From the NCBI GenBank assembly GCA_964600365.1, contig CAZRJG010000003.1, positions 33,972-97,971 of the forward strand: 64,000 nt of DNA, in the 5' to 3' direction. Shown here piece by piece: positions 18,061 through 26,052 of the stretch. Within the stretch, counting starts at the first letter, position 1, and each line of letters begins with the position of its first letter. Below the pieces are notes generated by a model. It worked only from the letters and a program-made list of their open reading frames with translations. It searched no databases and was not told the DNA's origin. The position numbers and the translations under genes were made by a program. Origin of the DNA: GCA-020352575 sp964600365. GTDB lineage: Bacteria > Actinomycetota > Acidimicrobiia > Spongiisociales > JAENVV01.

Positions 18061-18066
18061 CCGACG

Positions 18067-18104
18067 TGGCAGGACCCTGCCAGCGTCTCGGCATGGCCTG
18101 CCAT
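18067..18104. promoter_or_regulatory. Pair of inverted repeats, candidate operator
   Basis: Two palindromes with the same 2-nt centre lie 24 bp apart: TGGCAGG-AC-CCTGCCA (18067-18082) and ATGGC-CT-GCCAT (18093-18104). They sit in the divergent spacer between the NarL-like regulator and the 273-aa repeat protein, where an autoregulatory operator would be expected. Binding is inferred only. Confidence 0.45.
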
Positions 18105-18212
18105 ATCACGGCACGGCTCCGGCGTGTCGTGTCATGGACGTGCGCCCCCTCACGGGGGGATGCTGTGGTCGTTCCCCAGATCGGGGACGCAAGATCGCTC
18201 AGGAGGCGTGGG

Positions 18213-19034
18213 ATGTCAGAACAAGGTGTGGGTAGTCGGGTACAGAGTGGGATCGTCGGCCTCTTGAAGGGCACCGGCGGGATCGTACGCGGCGCTGCCG
18301 AAGTGGTGCGGGACGCCGTGGTCACCACGGTGAAGGGCGTTGGCGACATCGGCGGGACCATCGCAGGCACCGTCGCAGACGTCGTCGGTGGGGCGCTCGG
18401 CGCCGTGACTGAGGTCGGGACCGGCCTCGTTCGCACGGTAAAGGGTGTCGTCATCGGCCTCGTCGAGGGCGTCGGTGAGGTCGCCACCGTGACGGTGGGC
18501 ACCATCTCGGAGATCGTTCGCTCGGTCATCAAGAGCGTCGGCGGTGTCGGCGAGGATGCCGCTCGGACGGCCGCTGCGGTCGCCGAGGGCGTCATCAGCG
18601 CCACGAAGAACACCGGTGTGAGTCTCGCCGAAGGCGTGGTCGCGCTCGGGCGGTCGGCGATCGGTGGCGCCAAGGAGATCGGTGGCGACGTGGTGGCAAC
18701 CGCCTCGGGCACGGTCTCGGGTGTGGTGACCGGCGTGGCCGAGGTCGGTGGCGATGTGCTCGCAGCAGTGCGTGACACCGCTCGTGGCCTGGTGCAGGGT
18801 GCGGGCGAGGTGGGCGCCGACGTGGTGGAGGTCACGAAGGGTGCGATCACGGGTGCCATCGGCGGTGCCAAGGAGATCGGCATCAGTGTCGAGGACGCTG
18901 CAGAGGCCGCTGCCAAGGGTGCCCTCGAGGCCGCCGAGGAGATCGGAGAGAAGGCCGTCCACGCGGTCACGGATGTGGCGGCGTCGGGTGTCGGCGGTGT
19001 GAAGAACATTCTCAAGGGCAACCAGGACACGTAG
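18213..19034 (+). CDS. Gly/Val/Ala-rich repetitive amphipathic protein
   Basis: A 273-aa low-complexity protein with no recognised domain. It has no signal peptide. Almost its entire length is built from imperfect segments of about 11-20 residues of the form G-x-V-x-x-V/A-x-x-G (TVKGVGDIGGTIAGTVADVV, TVKGVVIGLVEGVGEVATVT, two copies of GGAKEIG). Lys, Asp and Glu are regularly placed, suggesting long amphipathic helices or beta-hairpins that could bind membranes, as in LEA or apolipoprotein-like proteins. AGGAGG at 18201-18206 is a strong ribosome site. Composition points to a structural or stress role; this is inference. Confidence 0.75.
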   Translation: MSEQGVGSRVQSGIVGLLKGTGGIVRGAAEVVRDAVVTTVKGVGDIGGTIAGTVADVVGGALGAVTEVGTGLVRTVKGVVIGLVEGVGEVATVTVGTISEIVRSVIKSVGGVGEDAARTAAAVAEGVISATKNTGVSLAEGVVALGRSAIGGAKEIGGDVVATASGTVSGVVTGVAEVGGDVLAAVRDTARGLVQGAGEVGADVVEVTKGAITGAIGGAKEIGISVEDAAEAAAKGALEAAEEIGEKAVHAVTDVAASGVGGVKNILKGNQDT

Positions 19035-19058
19035 CCCTTCGCCCGTCACGACGATGCC

Positions 19059-19089
19059 CGTGGGCCCGACGTTTAACGTCGGGCCCACG
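19059..19089. terminator. 31-nt perfect palindrome, probable terminator
   Basis: Arms of 15 bp (19059-19073 and 19075-19089) around a single T lie between the repeat-protein stop and the RimK-like start. There is no T-run, so it is either a factor-assisted terminator or an operator; the GGGCCC-rich stem would be very stable. Confidence 0.55.
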
Positions 19090-19118
19090 TCACGTCCCAA
19101 GTTCCGTAGGGAGATCGA

Positions 19119-20318
19119 ATGAGACTCGGAGTCCTCTCACGGGCCCCACAGGCATACAGCACTCAGCGACTTGTCACCGCGGCGCGCGACAGGGGCCACG
19201 AGGTCCGGGTACTCAACACCCTGCGCTTCGCCATCGACCTCTCCGGCGACGAACCCGACCTCCAGTACCGGGGCCGGCCCCTCTCCGACTACGACGCAGT
19301 TCTGCCGCGGATCGGGGCGTCGATCACCTTCTTCGGACTCGCAGTGGTCCGACAGTTCGAGCAGATGGACGTGTACTCGCCGAACACGGCGAACGGCATC
19401 GCGAACTCGAGGGACAAGTTGCGGTCGATCCAGATCCTCTCTCGCCACGACGTCGGCATCCCGGCGACGACCTTCGTGCGCGATCGGGCGGACGTGCTCC
19501 CGGCGATCGAACGGGTGGGGGGTGCGCCCGTGGTGATCAAGCTCTTGGAGGGGACGCAGGGGATCGGGGTGATCCTCGCTCCCGACACCAAGGTCGCTGA
19601 GGCAGTGATCGAGACCCTGCAGAGCACGAAGCAGAACGTCCTGATCCAGCGGTTCGTCGCCGAGTCGAAGGGGCGCGACATCCGCGCCCTTGTGGTCGGC
19701 GATCGGGTCGTGGGCGCCATGCGGCGAGTGGCACAAGGTGACGAGTTTCGGTCCAACGTGCACCGTGGGGGAAGGGCCGAGGCGATTGAGATCGACCCCG
19801 AGTTCGAGCGGGTCGCCGTCCAGGCCGCGCAGATCATGGGGCTCCGGGTGGCGGGCGTCGACATGCTCGAGGGCGATGACGGGCCGCTGGTGATGGAGGT
19901 GAACTCCTCTCCCGGGCTCGAAGGCATCGAGACCTCGACCGGACTCGACATCGCTGGGGCCATCGTCGACTTCATCTCCTCGCAGGTGGACTTCCCCGAG
20001 CTCGACATCCGCCAGCGCCTCACCGTGTCCACCAACTACGGGGTATCGGAGATCATCATCAACGAGGGGATCGACCTCGCGGGGAAGTCGATCACCGATT
20101 CGGGGCTCCGCGAACGGGACGTCGTCGTCCTCACCCTTACGAGGAATGCGAAGGTCGTCCCCAACCCCAGGGGCGACCGGGTCCTCGAGCTTGGCGACAA
20201 GCTCCTGTGCTTCGGCAGGCTGGAGTCGATGCGCCAACTCGTCCCTCAGCGCCGTAGGCGGCGTGCGCCGAGGCTGCGGCCCCTCCCGGATGAGCCGATC
20301 CACGAGAGCGGAGACTGA
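19119..20318 (+). CDS. RimK-family alpha-L-glutamate ligase fused to RCK_C domain
   Basis: A 399-aa protein. Residues 1-295 form an ATP-grasp ligase of the RimK type, with ANGIANSRDK, IQRFVAESKGRDIRALVVG, RSNVHRGGRA and the metal-site region VAGVDML...VMEVNSSPGLEGIE (Asp248, Glu260, Asn262). E. coli RimK adds glutamates to ribosomal protein S6 and makes poly-glutamate. Residues about 300-376 are an added TrkA-C/RCK_C domain (IINEGIDLAGKSITDSGLRERDVVVLTL...DRVLELGDKLLCFG), usually a ligand sensor in potassium channels. The tail is Arg-rich. It is translationally coupled (TGATG) to a deacylase gene. Confidence 0.88.
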   Translation: MRLGVLSRAPQAYSTQRLVTAARDRGHEVRVLNTLRFAIDLSGDEPDLQYRGRPLSDYDAVLPRIGASITFFGLAVVRQFEQMDVYSPNTANGIANSRDKLRSIQILSRHDVGIPATTFVRDRADVLPAIERVGGAPVVIKLLEGTQGIGVILAPDTKVAEAVIETLQSTKQNVLIQRFVAESKGRDIRALVVGDRVVGAMRRVAQGDEFRSNVHRGGRAEAIEIDPEFERVAVQAAQIMGLRVAGVDMLEGDDGPLVMEVNSSPGLEGIETSTGLDIAGAIVDFISSQVDFPELDIRQRLTVSTNYGVSEIIINEGIDLAGKSITDSGLRERDVVVLTLTRNAKVVPNPRGDRVLELGDKLLCFGRLESMRQLVPQRRRRRAPRLRPLPDEPIHESGD

Positions 20319-21286
20319 TGCCCCCCAAGCGCCTGCCGTTCTCCATCGCAGGGCACGCTGTGAGCGGTGGTCGGCGAAAACGGATCGAGCTACCGATCGC
20401 CAAGATGATGTCGGGGGCGCCCGTTTCGCTTCCGATCATCGTGTGGCACGGCAAGACGAAGGGCCCCACGACGTGGGTGAGCGCCGCCATCCACGGCGAC
20501 GAGATCGAGGGAACCGAGATCGTGCGTCGCGTTGCCGGCCAGTTGAGTGCCCAACGGATGCGTGGGACGGTGATCGCGATCCCTGTGGTGAACGTGTTCG
20601 GGTTCAACACCGGCGATCGGTACCTCCCCGACCGGCGGGATCTCAACAGGTCGTTCCCGGGCTCTCAGCGTGGGTCGCTCGCCTCCCGGCTGAGCTATCT
20701 CATGATGGACCGGATCGTGAGCCGCTGTGAGTACGGGATCGACCTCCACACCGGCTCCGACCATCGGGTGAACCTCCCCCAGATCCGGGCCGACCTCGAC
20801 GACCCCGAGACCCTCGAGCTCGCGCACGCGTTCGGCGCTCCGGTCGCGGTGCATTCCAGGACTCGTGACGGTTCCCTCAGGCAGGCGGCAACCGAGCGCG
20901 GGGCGAAGGTCTTGCTGTACGAGGGCGGTGAGGCCTGGCGATTCGACGAAGGTTCGGTCTCGGCCGGAGTGGAGGGCGTGCTGCGCGTCCTCGCCAAGTG
21001 TGGGCACATCGAGGGCGTCGATCCCAGCGGCCGCCCCACGCTCGTGGCCCAGAAGTCCAAGTGGATCCGATCGGGGCGGTCGGGGATTGCCCAGCTCCTC
21101 GTGGGCCTCGGTGCGTGCGTCGAGAAGGGCCAGCCGGTCGCGAGGGTCCACGATACGTTCGGCAAGATGCTCACCGAGGTGAAGTCGCGGACCAGCGGGA
21201 TCGTCATCGGCCACACGCAGCATCCGCTGGTGAACCAGGGGGATGCGCTCCTGCACATCGGCGAGGTGGACTGCTCGCCGTCCTGA
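20318..21286 (+). CDS. Succinylglutamate desuccinylase/aspartoacylase family zinc hydrolase
   Basis: A 322-aa M14-like zinc carboxypeptidase fold of the AstE/AspA family. The zinc and substrate motifs are AAIHGDEIEGTEIVR, DLNRSFPG and GIDLHTGSDHRVNLPQIRAD, with a late LLYEGGEAWRFDE glutamate. The C-terminal part (about 240-322) is a beta-rich subdomain. RimK-like ligases are often paired with such hydrolases. The likely job is removing or recycling an N-acyl or glutamyl group made by the upstream ligase, but the substrate is not known. Confidence 0.87.
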   Translation: MPPKRLPFSIAGHAVSGGRRKRIELPIAKMMSGAPVSLPIIVWHGKTKGPTTWVSAAIHGDEIEGTEIVRRVAGQLSAQRMRGTVIAIPVVNVFGFNTGDRYLPDRRDLNRSFPGSQRGSLASRLSYLMMDRIVSRCEYGIDLHTGSDHRVNLPQIRADLDDPETLELAHAFGAPVAVHSRTRDGSLRQAATERGAKVLLYEGGEAWRFDEGSVSAGVEGVLRVLAKCGHIEGVDPSGRPTLVAQKSKWIRSGRSGIAQLLVGLGACVEKGQPVARVHDTFGKMLTEVKSRTSGIVIGHTQHPLVNQGDALLHIGEVDCSPS

Positions 21287-21371
21287 TCGGCTCGTGGCGC
21301 CTGCGGGCGCGCTCGCTACATTCTCTCGAACGTTGTGTAGGACGTTCTCTCGAGGGCTGTCCCGCAGTCCC

Positions 21372-21444
21372 GGGCCTCTAGCTCAATTGGCAGAGCAACG
21401 GACTTTTAATCCGCAGGTTCAGGGTTCGAGTCCCTGGAGGCCCA
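21372..21444 (+). tRNA. tRNA-Lys(TTT)
   Basis: A complete cloverleaf: acceptor GGGCCTC/GAGGCCC, D-arm GCTCAATTGGCAGAGC, anticodon loop CTTTTAA with anticodon TTT, T-arm CAGGG-TTCGAGT-CCCTG, discriminator A at 21444. The 3' CCA is not encoded (ACCC follows). The first anticodon-stem pair is an A-C mismatch, which is tolerated at that position. Confidence 0.96.
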
Positions 21445-21540
21445 CCCAGCATCCACGAGGCATTTCTCCTCATCAAGGTCGAGCGGCGAAGTGGCATCTG
21501 TCACGAGCTTCCGACAGTCGTTGCGCTGTCGTCACCAAGG

Positions 21541-21778
21541 TCGCCCTCTGAGGTCGTCGGACTCGTCGTCGAGGTCTGCCGAAGGCCGCGACACCCGCTG
21601 CATTGACGACGCCGTCGAGGCCGCCGAACCGGTCGACGGTGGGTCCGATGCGAGACGCTGCAGCACGGAGCCCGGTTGGCATCTCGTCGGGCGAGCATCA
21701 GGGAGGCCGCCCGGGACGTGAGATCCTCGGCGATCGCGCCGCCGGCACGCTGGAACCGCCGAGGACGAGCACGTGAAG
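21541..21778 (-). pseudogene. Fragmented short-chain dehydrogenase (SDR) remnant
   Basis: The 420-bp gap after tRNA-Lys holds pieces of an SDR on the minus strand in different frames. HVLVLGGSS (from 21778) is the nucleotide-binding strand. A shift then gives GGAIAEDLTSRAASLMLARRDANR, the next helix and strand. Another shift gives GLRAAASRIGPTVDRFGGLDGVVNAAGVAAFG (21670-21577) with the family NAG motif, and a third gives ADLDDESDDL. Together these cover about the first 110 residues of an SDR in the right order. No start codon or C-terminal half is recognisable. It is a decayed gene. Confidence 0.8.
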
Positions 21779-21858
21779 GGGAGAGATCGATCGAGGGAAT
21801 GTCAGCTTCCGTTCGGGCCCAGTGGATGCGGAGCCGGGGTGGGCTCCGGATTGCCCCG

Positions 21859-21864
21859 TAGGCT
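21859..21864 (+). promoter_or_regulatory. -10 element for leaderless transcript
   Basis: TAGGCT ends 6 nt before ATG 21871, which favours that start over the GTG at 21868. Confidence 0.5.
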
Positions 21865-21870
21865 TCCGTG

Positions 21871-23028
21871 ATGCGCAAGACGCTCGGCTGGATCGGAGGG
21901 GCGCTGGTCCTCGTGGTCGTCGTCGCCCTCGCGCACGCGTACCTGTTCTACCCGGCGGAGTACGTGACGAGGGTGCTCAGGCTCGGTGACGCAGACATCG
22001 GTGATGTCGAGGTGTTCCCCGCTCGCAGGGTCGCAGCGCCGTCGGAGGCGCGAGAGCTTCCGATGGGCTCTGCTCCCGTCGACGCTGCGTTCACCACCCT
22101 GGGCCGGGGAGACCTCGATGCCTTCTTGGAGGAAACCGACTCGAGGGCCTTCCTGGTGATCCGCGACGGCTCCCTGCTCGCCGAGCGATACGTGCTCGGT
22201 GCCGATGACTCCACTGTGCTCAGCTCCTTCTCGGTCGCCAAGTCATTCGGGTCGGTTGTCGTGGCCCACCTCGTCGGGAAGGGGTTGCTGGACTTCGATG
22301 ACCCGATCACCACCCACCTCCCCGAACTGGCGGCGCGTCCGGGGTTCGAGGACATCACGATCGCGCACCTCCTCGACATGTCGTCGGGGATCGCGTACTC
22401 GGAGTTCCCGTGGGTGATCGGTGACGATGCAAAGACGTACTACTTCCCCGACCTCCGGGCGCTTGCGCTCGAGCAGACCGAGGTGGTCGGCACGCCGGGT
22501 TCGGTCATGCGCTACAACAACTACCACCCGCTCCTCCTCGGCGTGATCATCGAGCGGGTCGCGGGGACCTCGGTGAGCGAGGTGCTGGCAGAGGTGGTCT
22601 GGCAGCCGATGGGTGCCGAGGAGGACGGCTCCTGGAGCCTCGATGAGCGAGGATTCGAGAAGATGGAGTCGGGCATCAACGGGATCGCCCGGGACTTCGG
22701 CCGGTTCGGGCTCTTCATGCTCGACGCACTCGAAGGGGAGGGTGCGCTTCCCGTCGAGTACGTGGACGCGATCACCGTGCCGTACCGGTCGGGGGACGCC
22801 GAGTACTACGAGCAGTGGATGGTCGACACCGACGTGACCTACTCGCGGATGTGGTGGCAGGCGACCGGGGACGGGTTCACCGATCTCATCGCCTTCGGGA
22901 ACCACGGCCAGTTGGTCTATGTCGCCCCGCGCTCGGATGCCGTAGTGGTGCGGTTGGGCGCGTCCTATGGCATCTCGTTCGACGAGTGGATCCCATTGCT
23001 GCGGGATCTCGTGTCCGCGTTGGACTGA
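21871..23028 (+). CDS. Serine hydrolase, class C beta-lactamase-like
   Basis: A 385-aa protein with one N-terminal membrane anchor (residues about 6-26) and a penicillin-binding/esterase-type domain. The S-x-x-K motif is SVAK (Ser121, Lys124); RYNNYHPLLLGVIIERV supplies the Y-x-N element; the third motif is near FGNHGQLVY. DMSSGIAYSEFPW is typical of 6-aminohexanoate hydrolase/EstB-like members. It probably acts outside the membrane as an esterase, amidase or DD-peptidase; true beta-lactamase activity is unproven. Confidence 0.85.
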   Translation: MRKTLGWIGGALVLVVVVALAHAYLFYPAEYVTRVLRLGDADIGDVEVFPARRVAAPSEARELPMGSAPVDAAFTTLGRGDLDAFLEETDSRAFLVIRDGSLLAERYVLGADDSTVLSSFSVAKSFGSVVVAHLVGKGLLDFDDPITTHLPELAARPGFEDITIAHLLDMSSGIAYSEFPWVIGDDAKTYYFPDLRALALEQTEVVGTPGSVMRYNNYHPLLLGVIIERVAGTSVSEVLAEVVWQPMGAEEDGSWSLDERGFEKMESGINGIARDFGRFGLFMLDALEGEGALPVEYVDAITVPYRSGDAEYYEQWMVDTDVTYSRMWWQATGDGFTDLIAFGNHGQLVYVAPRSDAVVVRLGASYGISFDEWIPLLRDLVSALD

Positions 23029-24045
23029 TCAGTCGATCTCGCGACGGCCCTTGGGGTCGGCGACCCGCATGACGGCCTGGGCGGGAAGGAAGGCGAGGTG
23101 GGCGAGCCCGCCGAGGCCTTTTCCGGCCAACCGTCCGACCCTCCGCATCGAAAGGACCTTCGGCCCGCCCACGAACCCGCGCCGGGTGAAGTAGACCCAC
23201 AGACCGAGGCCGATGGCTGCCATCGCCCCGAGTACGACGAAGTAGGCGTTGGGCTCGTCGAGTTCGGGCATCCGGGCGAAGTTCATCCCGTAGACGCCGG
23301 CAATGAGGGAGAGCGGCAGGATGATTGCCGAGAAGACCGCGAGGATCTTCATGATCTCGTTCGTACCCTCCGCGACCGTGCTCCGGTATGTCTCGAGCAC
23401 CGATGCGAGCATCGACCTGCCGGACTCGAGCATCTCGATGATTCGGGCGTGGTCCCATTGGGCGCTCTCCGCCCGGCGACGGGCGTCGCCCGCGACCGAC
23501 GGGTCCGCGGCATAGACCCGGATCGCATCGGCCTGGGGGACGAAGTAGCGCCGGAGCATCGCGAGGTCTCTTCGCAGGGGCTGCACGAGGGCAGGCACAG
23601 ATGCGTCGCCTCCGATTGCGAGGTCTTCGATGCGCTCGGCCTCCTCGTCGAATGCGAGGAGGAGCGAGAGAGTGCGGCGACCGAGGAGCTCGAGGATCCG
23701 ACTCACGGCGTCGTGGGGCCCCGGCTCGGGCTGCTCGGAAATCGCTGCCCACACGAGGTCGAGCCCCGGGAGTTGGGCCTCATGGACAGTGAGGAGGAGT
23801 CCCGGTCGCATGACGATGTCCACCTCCCCGACGGTGAGGCGATCGCCCGTCGGAAGCGGAGTCATGGCCACGATGAATGACTCGGCTCCCCTGATCTCCG
23901 CCCTGGGCAGCTCGCCGCGCTGGAGGAGGTCGTCGACGAGGAACGCATCGAGGTCGAGTCGTTCGGCGAGGGCGAGGAGGTCGGTGTCGTCAGTGCTCCG
24001 CACATCGATCCACGTCCAGCCGTCGAACTGTTGCGTCCGCTCCAT
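23029..24045 (-). CDS. corA: CorA-family magnesium/cobalt transporter
   Basis: A 338-aa protein with a long cytosolic alpha/beta and coiled-coil N-terminal domain and two C-terminal transmembrane helices. The selectivity motif GMN follows the first helix (LIAGVYGMNFARMPELDEPNAYF). VNEI-type pore residues precede it (TNEIMKILAVFSAIILP). It forms a homopentameric Mg2+ channel in the inner membrane. The stop directly abuts that of the convergent serine hydrolase. A second, unrelated Mg transporter (MgtE) lies at 57298. Confidence 0.93.
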   Translation of the reverse strand: MERTQQFDGWTWIDVRSTDDTDLLALAERLDLDAFLVDDLLQRGELPRAEIRGAESFIVAMTPLPTGDRLTVGEVDIVMRPGLLLTVHEAQLPGLDLVWAAISEQPEPGPHDAVSRILELLGRRTLSLLLAFDEEAERIEDLAIGGDASVPALVQPLRRDLAMLRRYFVPQADAIRVYAADPSVAGDARRRAESAQWDHARIIEMLESGRSMLASVLETYRSTVAEGTNEIMKILAVFSAIILPLSLIAGVYGMNFARMPELDEPNAYFVVLGAMAAIGLGLWVYFTRRGFVGGPKVLSMRRVGRLAGKGLGGLAHLAFLPAQAVMRVADPKGRREID

Positions 24046-24087
24046 GGGTCGCAGGATGCCCGATCCGATCGGCGCTTCCGCGGACCG

Positions 24088-24513
24088 CTACTGCGGGATC
24101 GTGTCCGGCGGTGCGGGCTCGCCGGGCTCGACGGGGCGCAGTTCCTCCACCGCGAAGGAGCCATCGATGAGGTGCTCTTCCCCGACAGGGGTAGGCGCCG
24201 GTCGCTCGTTCCGCGGGACGGACCAGGGCTGCGGTCCGAAGAAGGGCCGATCGACGATGTGGCGGTACTCGGTCGTCTGGGACCAGCTGGGGAGTGTTGA
24301 CCCAGTGAGTTCTCCTCCCGGTGAGGCAGTGAACATCGCGAGGGCGACCATCCCGGCAACGACAGCTCCCAGGGGTGCCGTGGTCGAGGCGAAGGAGAAT
24401 GCCGGGAGGCGGGGGATCCGAGCCCGACGCTGGACGGCACGTCGGAGGACGCGCTCCTGCTCCTCCCAGAACCGGGGGGTGTCGGGGATGTGGGGAGGGC
24501 GCAACCTACGCAT
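24088..24513 (-). CDS. Small single-pass membrane protein paired with ECF sigma factor
   Basis: A 141-aa protein starting at ATG 24513, 8 nt inside the sigma-factor gene. One transmembrane helix (about residues 40-63, PLGAVVAGMVALAMF) separates a basic N-terminal cytosolic part (FWEEQERVLRRAVQRRARIPR) from an extracellular tail. The position, directly behind and overlapping an ECF sigma gene, suggests an anti-sigma or signalling partner. No zinc anti-sigma (HxxxCxxC) motif is present, so this is inference. Confidence 0.72.
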   Translation of the reverse strand: MRRLRPPHIPDTPRFWEEQERVLRRAVQRRARIPRLPAFSFASTTAPLGAVVAGMVALAMFTASPGGELTGSTLPSWSQTTEYRHIVDRPFFGPQPWSVPRNERPAPTPVGEEHLIDGSFAVEELRPVEPGEPAPPDTIPQ

Positions 24514-25096
24514 GGTCGATCCCCGGCACGAGACCTGGCAGTGACTCACCGAGGAGTTCCTTCATGTGTGCCCGTGCCCGGCTCAGTCGGAGGCGGGCGG
24601 CGTTGGGGGAGATGTTGAGCGCGACCGCTGCCTCCGACGGTGAGAGGCCGTGGATCGCCACGAGTTCGAGTACATCGCGTTCGGCGGCAGAGAGGCGACC
24701 GAGGGCTTCCTCGAGGTGGGGGCGTTGACGTGACGCGTCGATCGCGGACTCGACTGCGTCGGTCTCGGATTCGTCGAATCGCGTCACGTGTCCGGCGGCC
24801 TTCTCGATGAGGCGGGTGATGCGCTGGCGCGAACGGTGCTGTCCGATCCACACCCTCCGGGCGATGCCGAACAGCCAAGGGAGGGCGGTCGGGGTCTCGG
24901 GTCGGTACCGGTGGGCCTGCCGCAGGGCGATGAGGAACGTCTCGGACACGATGTCGGCGACCGCGTCGGCGTCACGGGCGCGACGGACGGCGAACCCCGT
25001 CACCGGGCGGACATGCCGACGGAAGAGCACGGCAAAACTGTCCTCGTCGCCGTCGGCTGCCGCGGCGATGAGTTCTGCGTCGGTGCGCTCGGTCAT
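24506..25096 (-). CDS. ECF RNA polymerase sigma factor
   Basis: A 196-aa sigma-70 family protein. Region 2 spans DSFAVLFRRHVRPVTGFAVRR through LPWLFGIARRVW. Region 4 is LSAAERDVLELVAIHGLSPSEAAVALNISPNAARLRLSRARAHM, with its helix-turn-helix. ATG 25096 was chosen because region 2 begins shortly after; GGGGAG lies just upstream. An in-frame ATG at about 25132 is possible. It directs transcription of an unknown regulon, probably controlled by the downstream membrane protein. Confidence 0.88.
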   Translation of the reverse strand: MTERTDAELIAAAADGDEDSFAVLFRRHVRPVTGFAVRRARDADAVADIVSETFLIALRQAHRYRPETPTALPWLFGIARRVWIGQHRSRQRITRLIEKAAGHVTRFDESETDAVESAIDASRQRPHLEEALGRLSAAERDVLELVAIHGLSPSEAAVALNISPNAARLRLSRARAHMKELLGESLPGLVPGIDHA

Positions 25097-25187
25097 GTCT
25101 CCCCAGTGGGATGCGCGGTGTCGGCCCATCATGTCAGCGTTTCGACGTCGCTGCGGCCCGGATCGGTTCCCTCCCATGACGCGCACG

Positions 25188-25316
25188 AGCCCCGGCTCAA
25201 GACCGGGGCTCCATGCGCTGCCTGCGAGAGGGCACCTTGTGAGTCGGGGGCCTACGCCGCACCGAGAAGTCAACGGGCTCGCGTTTTCGGACTGATTGCC
25301 GAACCGTTGCGGTTCG
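25188..25316. terminator. Two hairpins between the DtxR-type gene and the sigma gene
   Basis: The 250-bp spacer 25097-25346 holds no gene. It contains an 8-bp hairpin (AGCCCCGG/CCGGGGCT, 25188-25210) and a 7-bp hairpin (CGAACCG-TTG-CGGTTCG, 25300-25316). The second lies 31 nt beyond the DtxR-type stop and may terminate that transcript. The first could attenuate or separate the sigma operon. Confidence 0.4.
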
Positions 25317-25346
25317 CGCAAGCCCGTGTTTCGTCGAGGTTTCGGC

Positions 25347-26021
25347 TCAGGCAGCTGCCACGCGGACCGCCGCCGCTGCCGCTGGGGAGAGCCGCACGAC
25401 GGCCGCGGGCGACTCGACGAGGCACCCGCCATCGTTCGCGAGTGCGGTGACGGTCACGACGGCGCCCTCGACGATGCCCTCATCGGCCAGGAATGCACGC
25501 AACGACGGGGCGCCTTCGATCGACCTGACGAGGACCGGTTGTCCGACGGGTGACTCGGCGAGGGTGCGGCCTGCGGGGGCGGAGGGCCCGTTGGCTGCGG
25601 GGATCGGCTTCCCGCCGGGGCCCACGGTCGGATCGCCGAGGAAGTGGGAGAGTCGCTGAGCAACCTCAGAGGGCGTTATGTGCTCGAACTCGCAGGCCAC
25701 GGTGTCGGCGGCGCCCGCAGTGAGGCCGAGGTGCTCGCTGAGGAACACGGCCCAGAGGCGTCGGCGGCGCAACACGTCGTTGGCGATCCGCATCCCGACG
25801 TCGGTGAGCGCTACTCCCTTGTAGGGGGTGTACGTGACGAAGCCCTTCTCCACGAGCTTCTTCACCATCTCGTTCGCCGAGACCCGCGAGACGTCCATCT
25901 CCTTGCCGAGATACGGAAGGGGGACCGGACCCTCGTGGCCATCCTCGACCGCCATCGCAATGGTGATGAGGTACATCTCCTCCGTCTCGGAGGTCGCTTG
26001 GGGATGGCTCGTCGTTGCCAT
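25347..26021 (-). CDS. DtxR/MntR-family metal-dependent repressor
   Basis: A 224-aa three-domain regulator. The N-terminal winged helix (TSETEEMYLITIAMAVEDG...PLPYLGKEMDVSRVSANEMVKKLVEKGFVTY) is followed by the dimerisation/metal domain (VACEFEHITPSEVAQRL, with Cys, Glu and His ligands) and a C-terminal FeoA/SH3-like domain. It represses uptake genes when Fe(II) or Mn(II) is bound. Which metal it senses cannot be decided; a possible iron-box target lies at 35218. Only 31 bp separate its ATG from the divergent nuclease-polymerase gene. Confidence 0.9.
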   Translation of the reverse strand: MATTSHPQATSETEEMYLITIAMAVEDGHEGPVPLPYLGKEMDVSRVSANEMVKKLVEKGFVTYTPYKGVALTDVGMRIANDVLRRRRLWAVFLSEHLGLTAGAADTVACEFEHITPSEVAQRLSHFLGDPTVGPGGKPIPAANGPSAPAGRTLAESPVGQPVLVRSIEGAPSLRAFLADEGIVEGAVVTVTALANDGGCLVESPAAVVRLSPAAAAAVRVAAA

Positions 26022-26028
26022 GCGTGAG

Positions 26029-26034
26029 AGGGTA
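26029..26034 (-). promoter_or_regulatory. -10 element, minus side of a compact divergent promoter
   Basis: TACCCT ends 7 nt before the ATG at 26021. An 11-bp palindrome, GTACG-C-CGTAC (26032-26042), joins it to the opposite -10. Confidence 0.55.
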
Positions 26035-26039
26035 CGCCG

Positions 26040-26045
26040 TACGCT
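26040..26045 (+). promoter_or_regulatory. -10 element, plus side of a compact divergent promoter
   Basis: TACGCT ends 7 nt before the ATG at 26053, the mirror image of the minus-strand arrangement. Confidence 0.55.
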
Positions 26046-26052
26046 GCCGTTC

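Noticed and set aside
21445..21540. Attachment-site repeat or integrase at the tRNA-Lys 3' end
   Set aside because: No second copy of the tRNA 3' end and no integrase was seen in the window.
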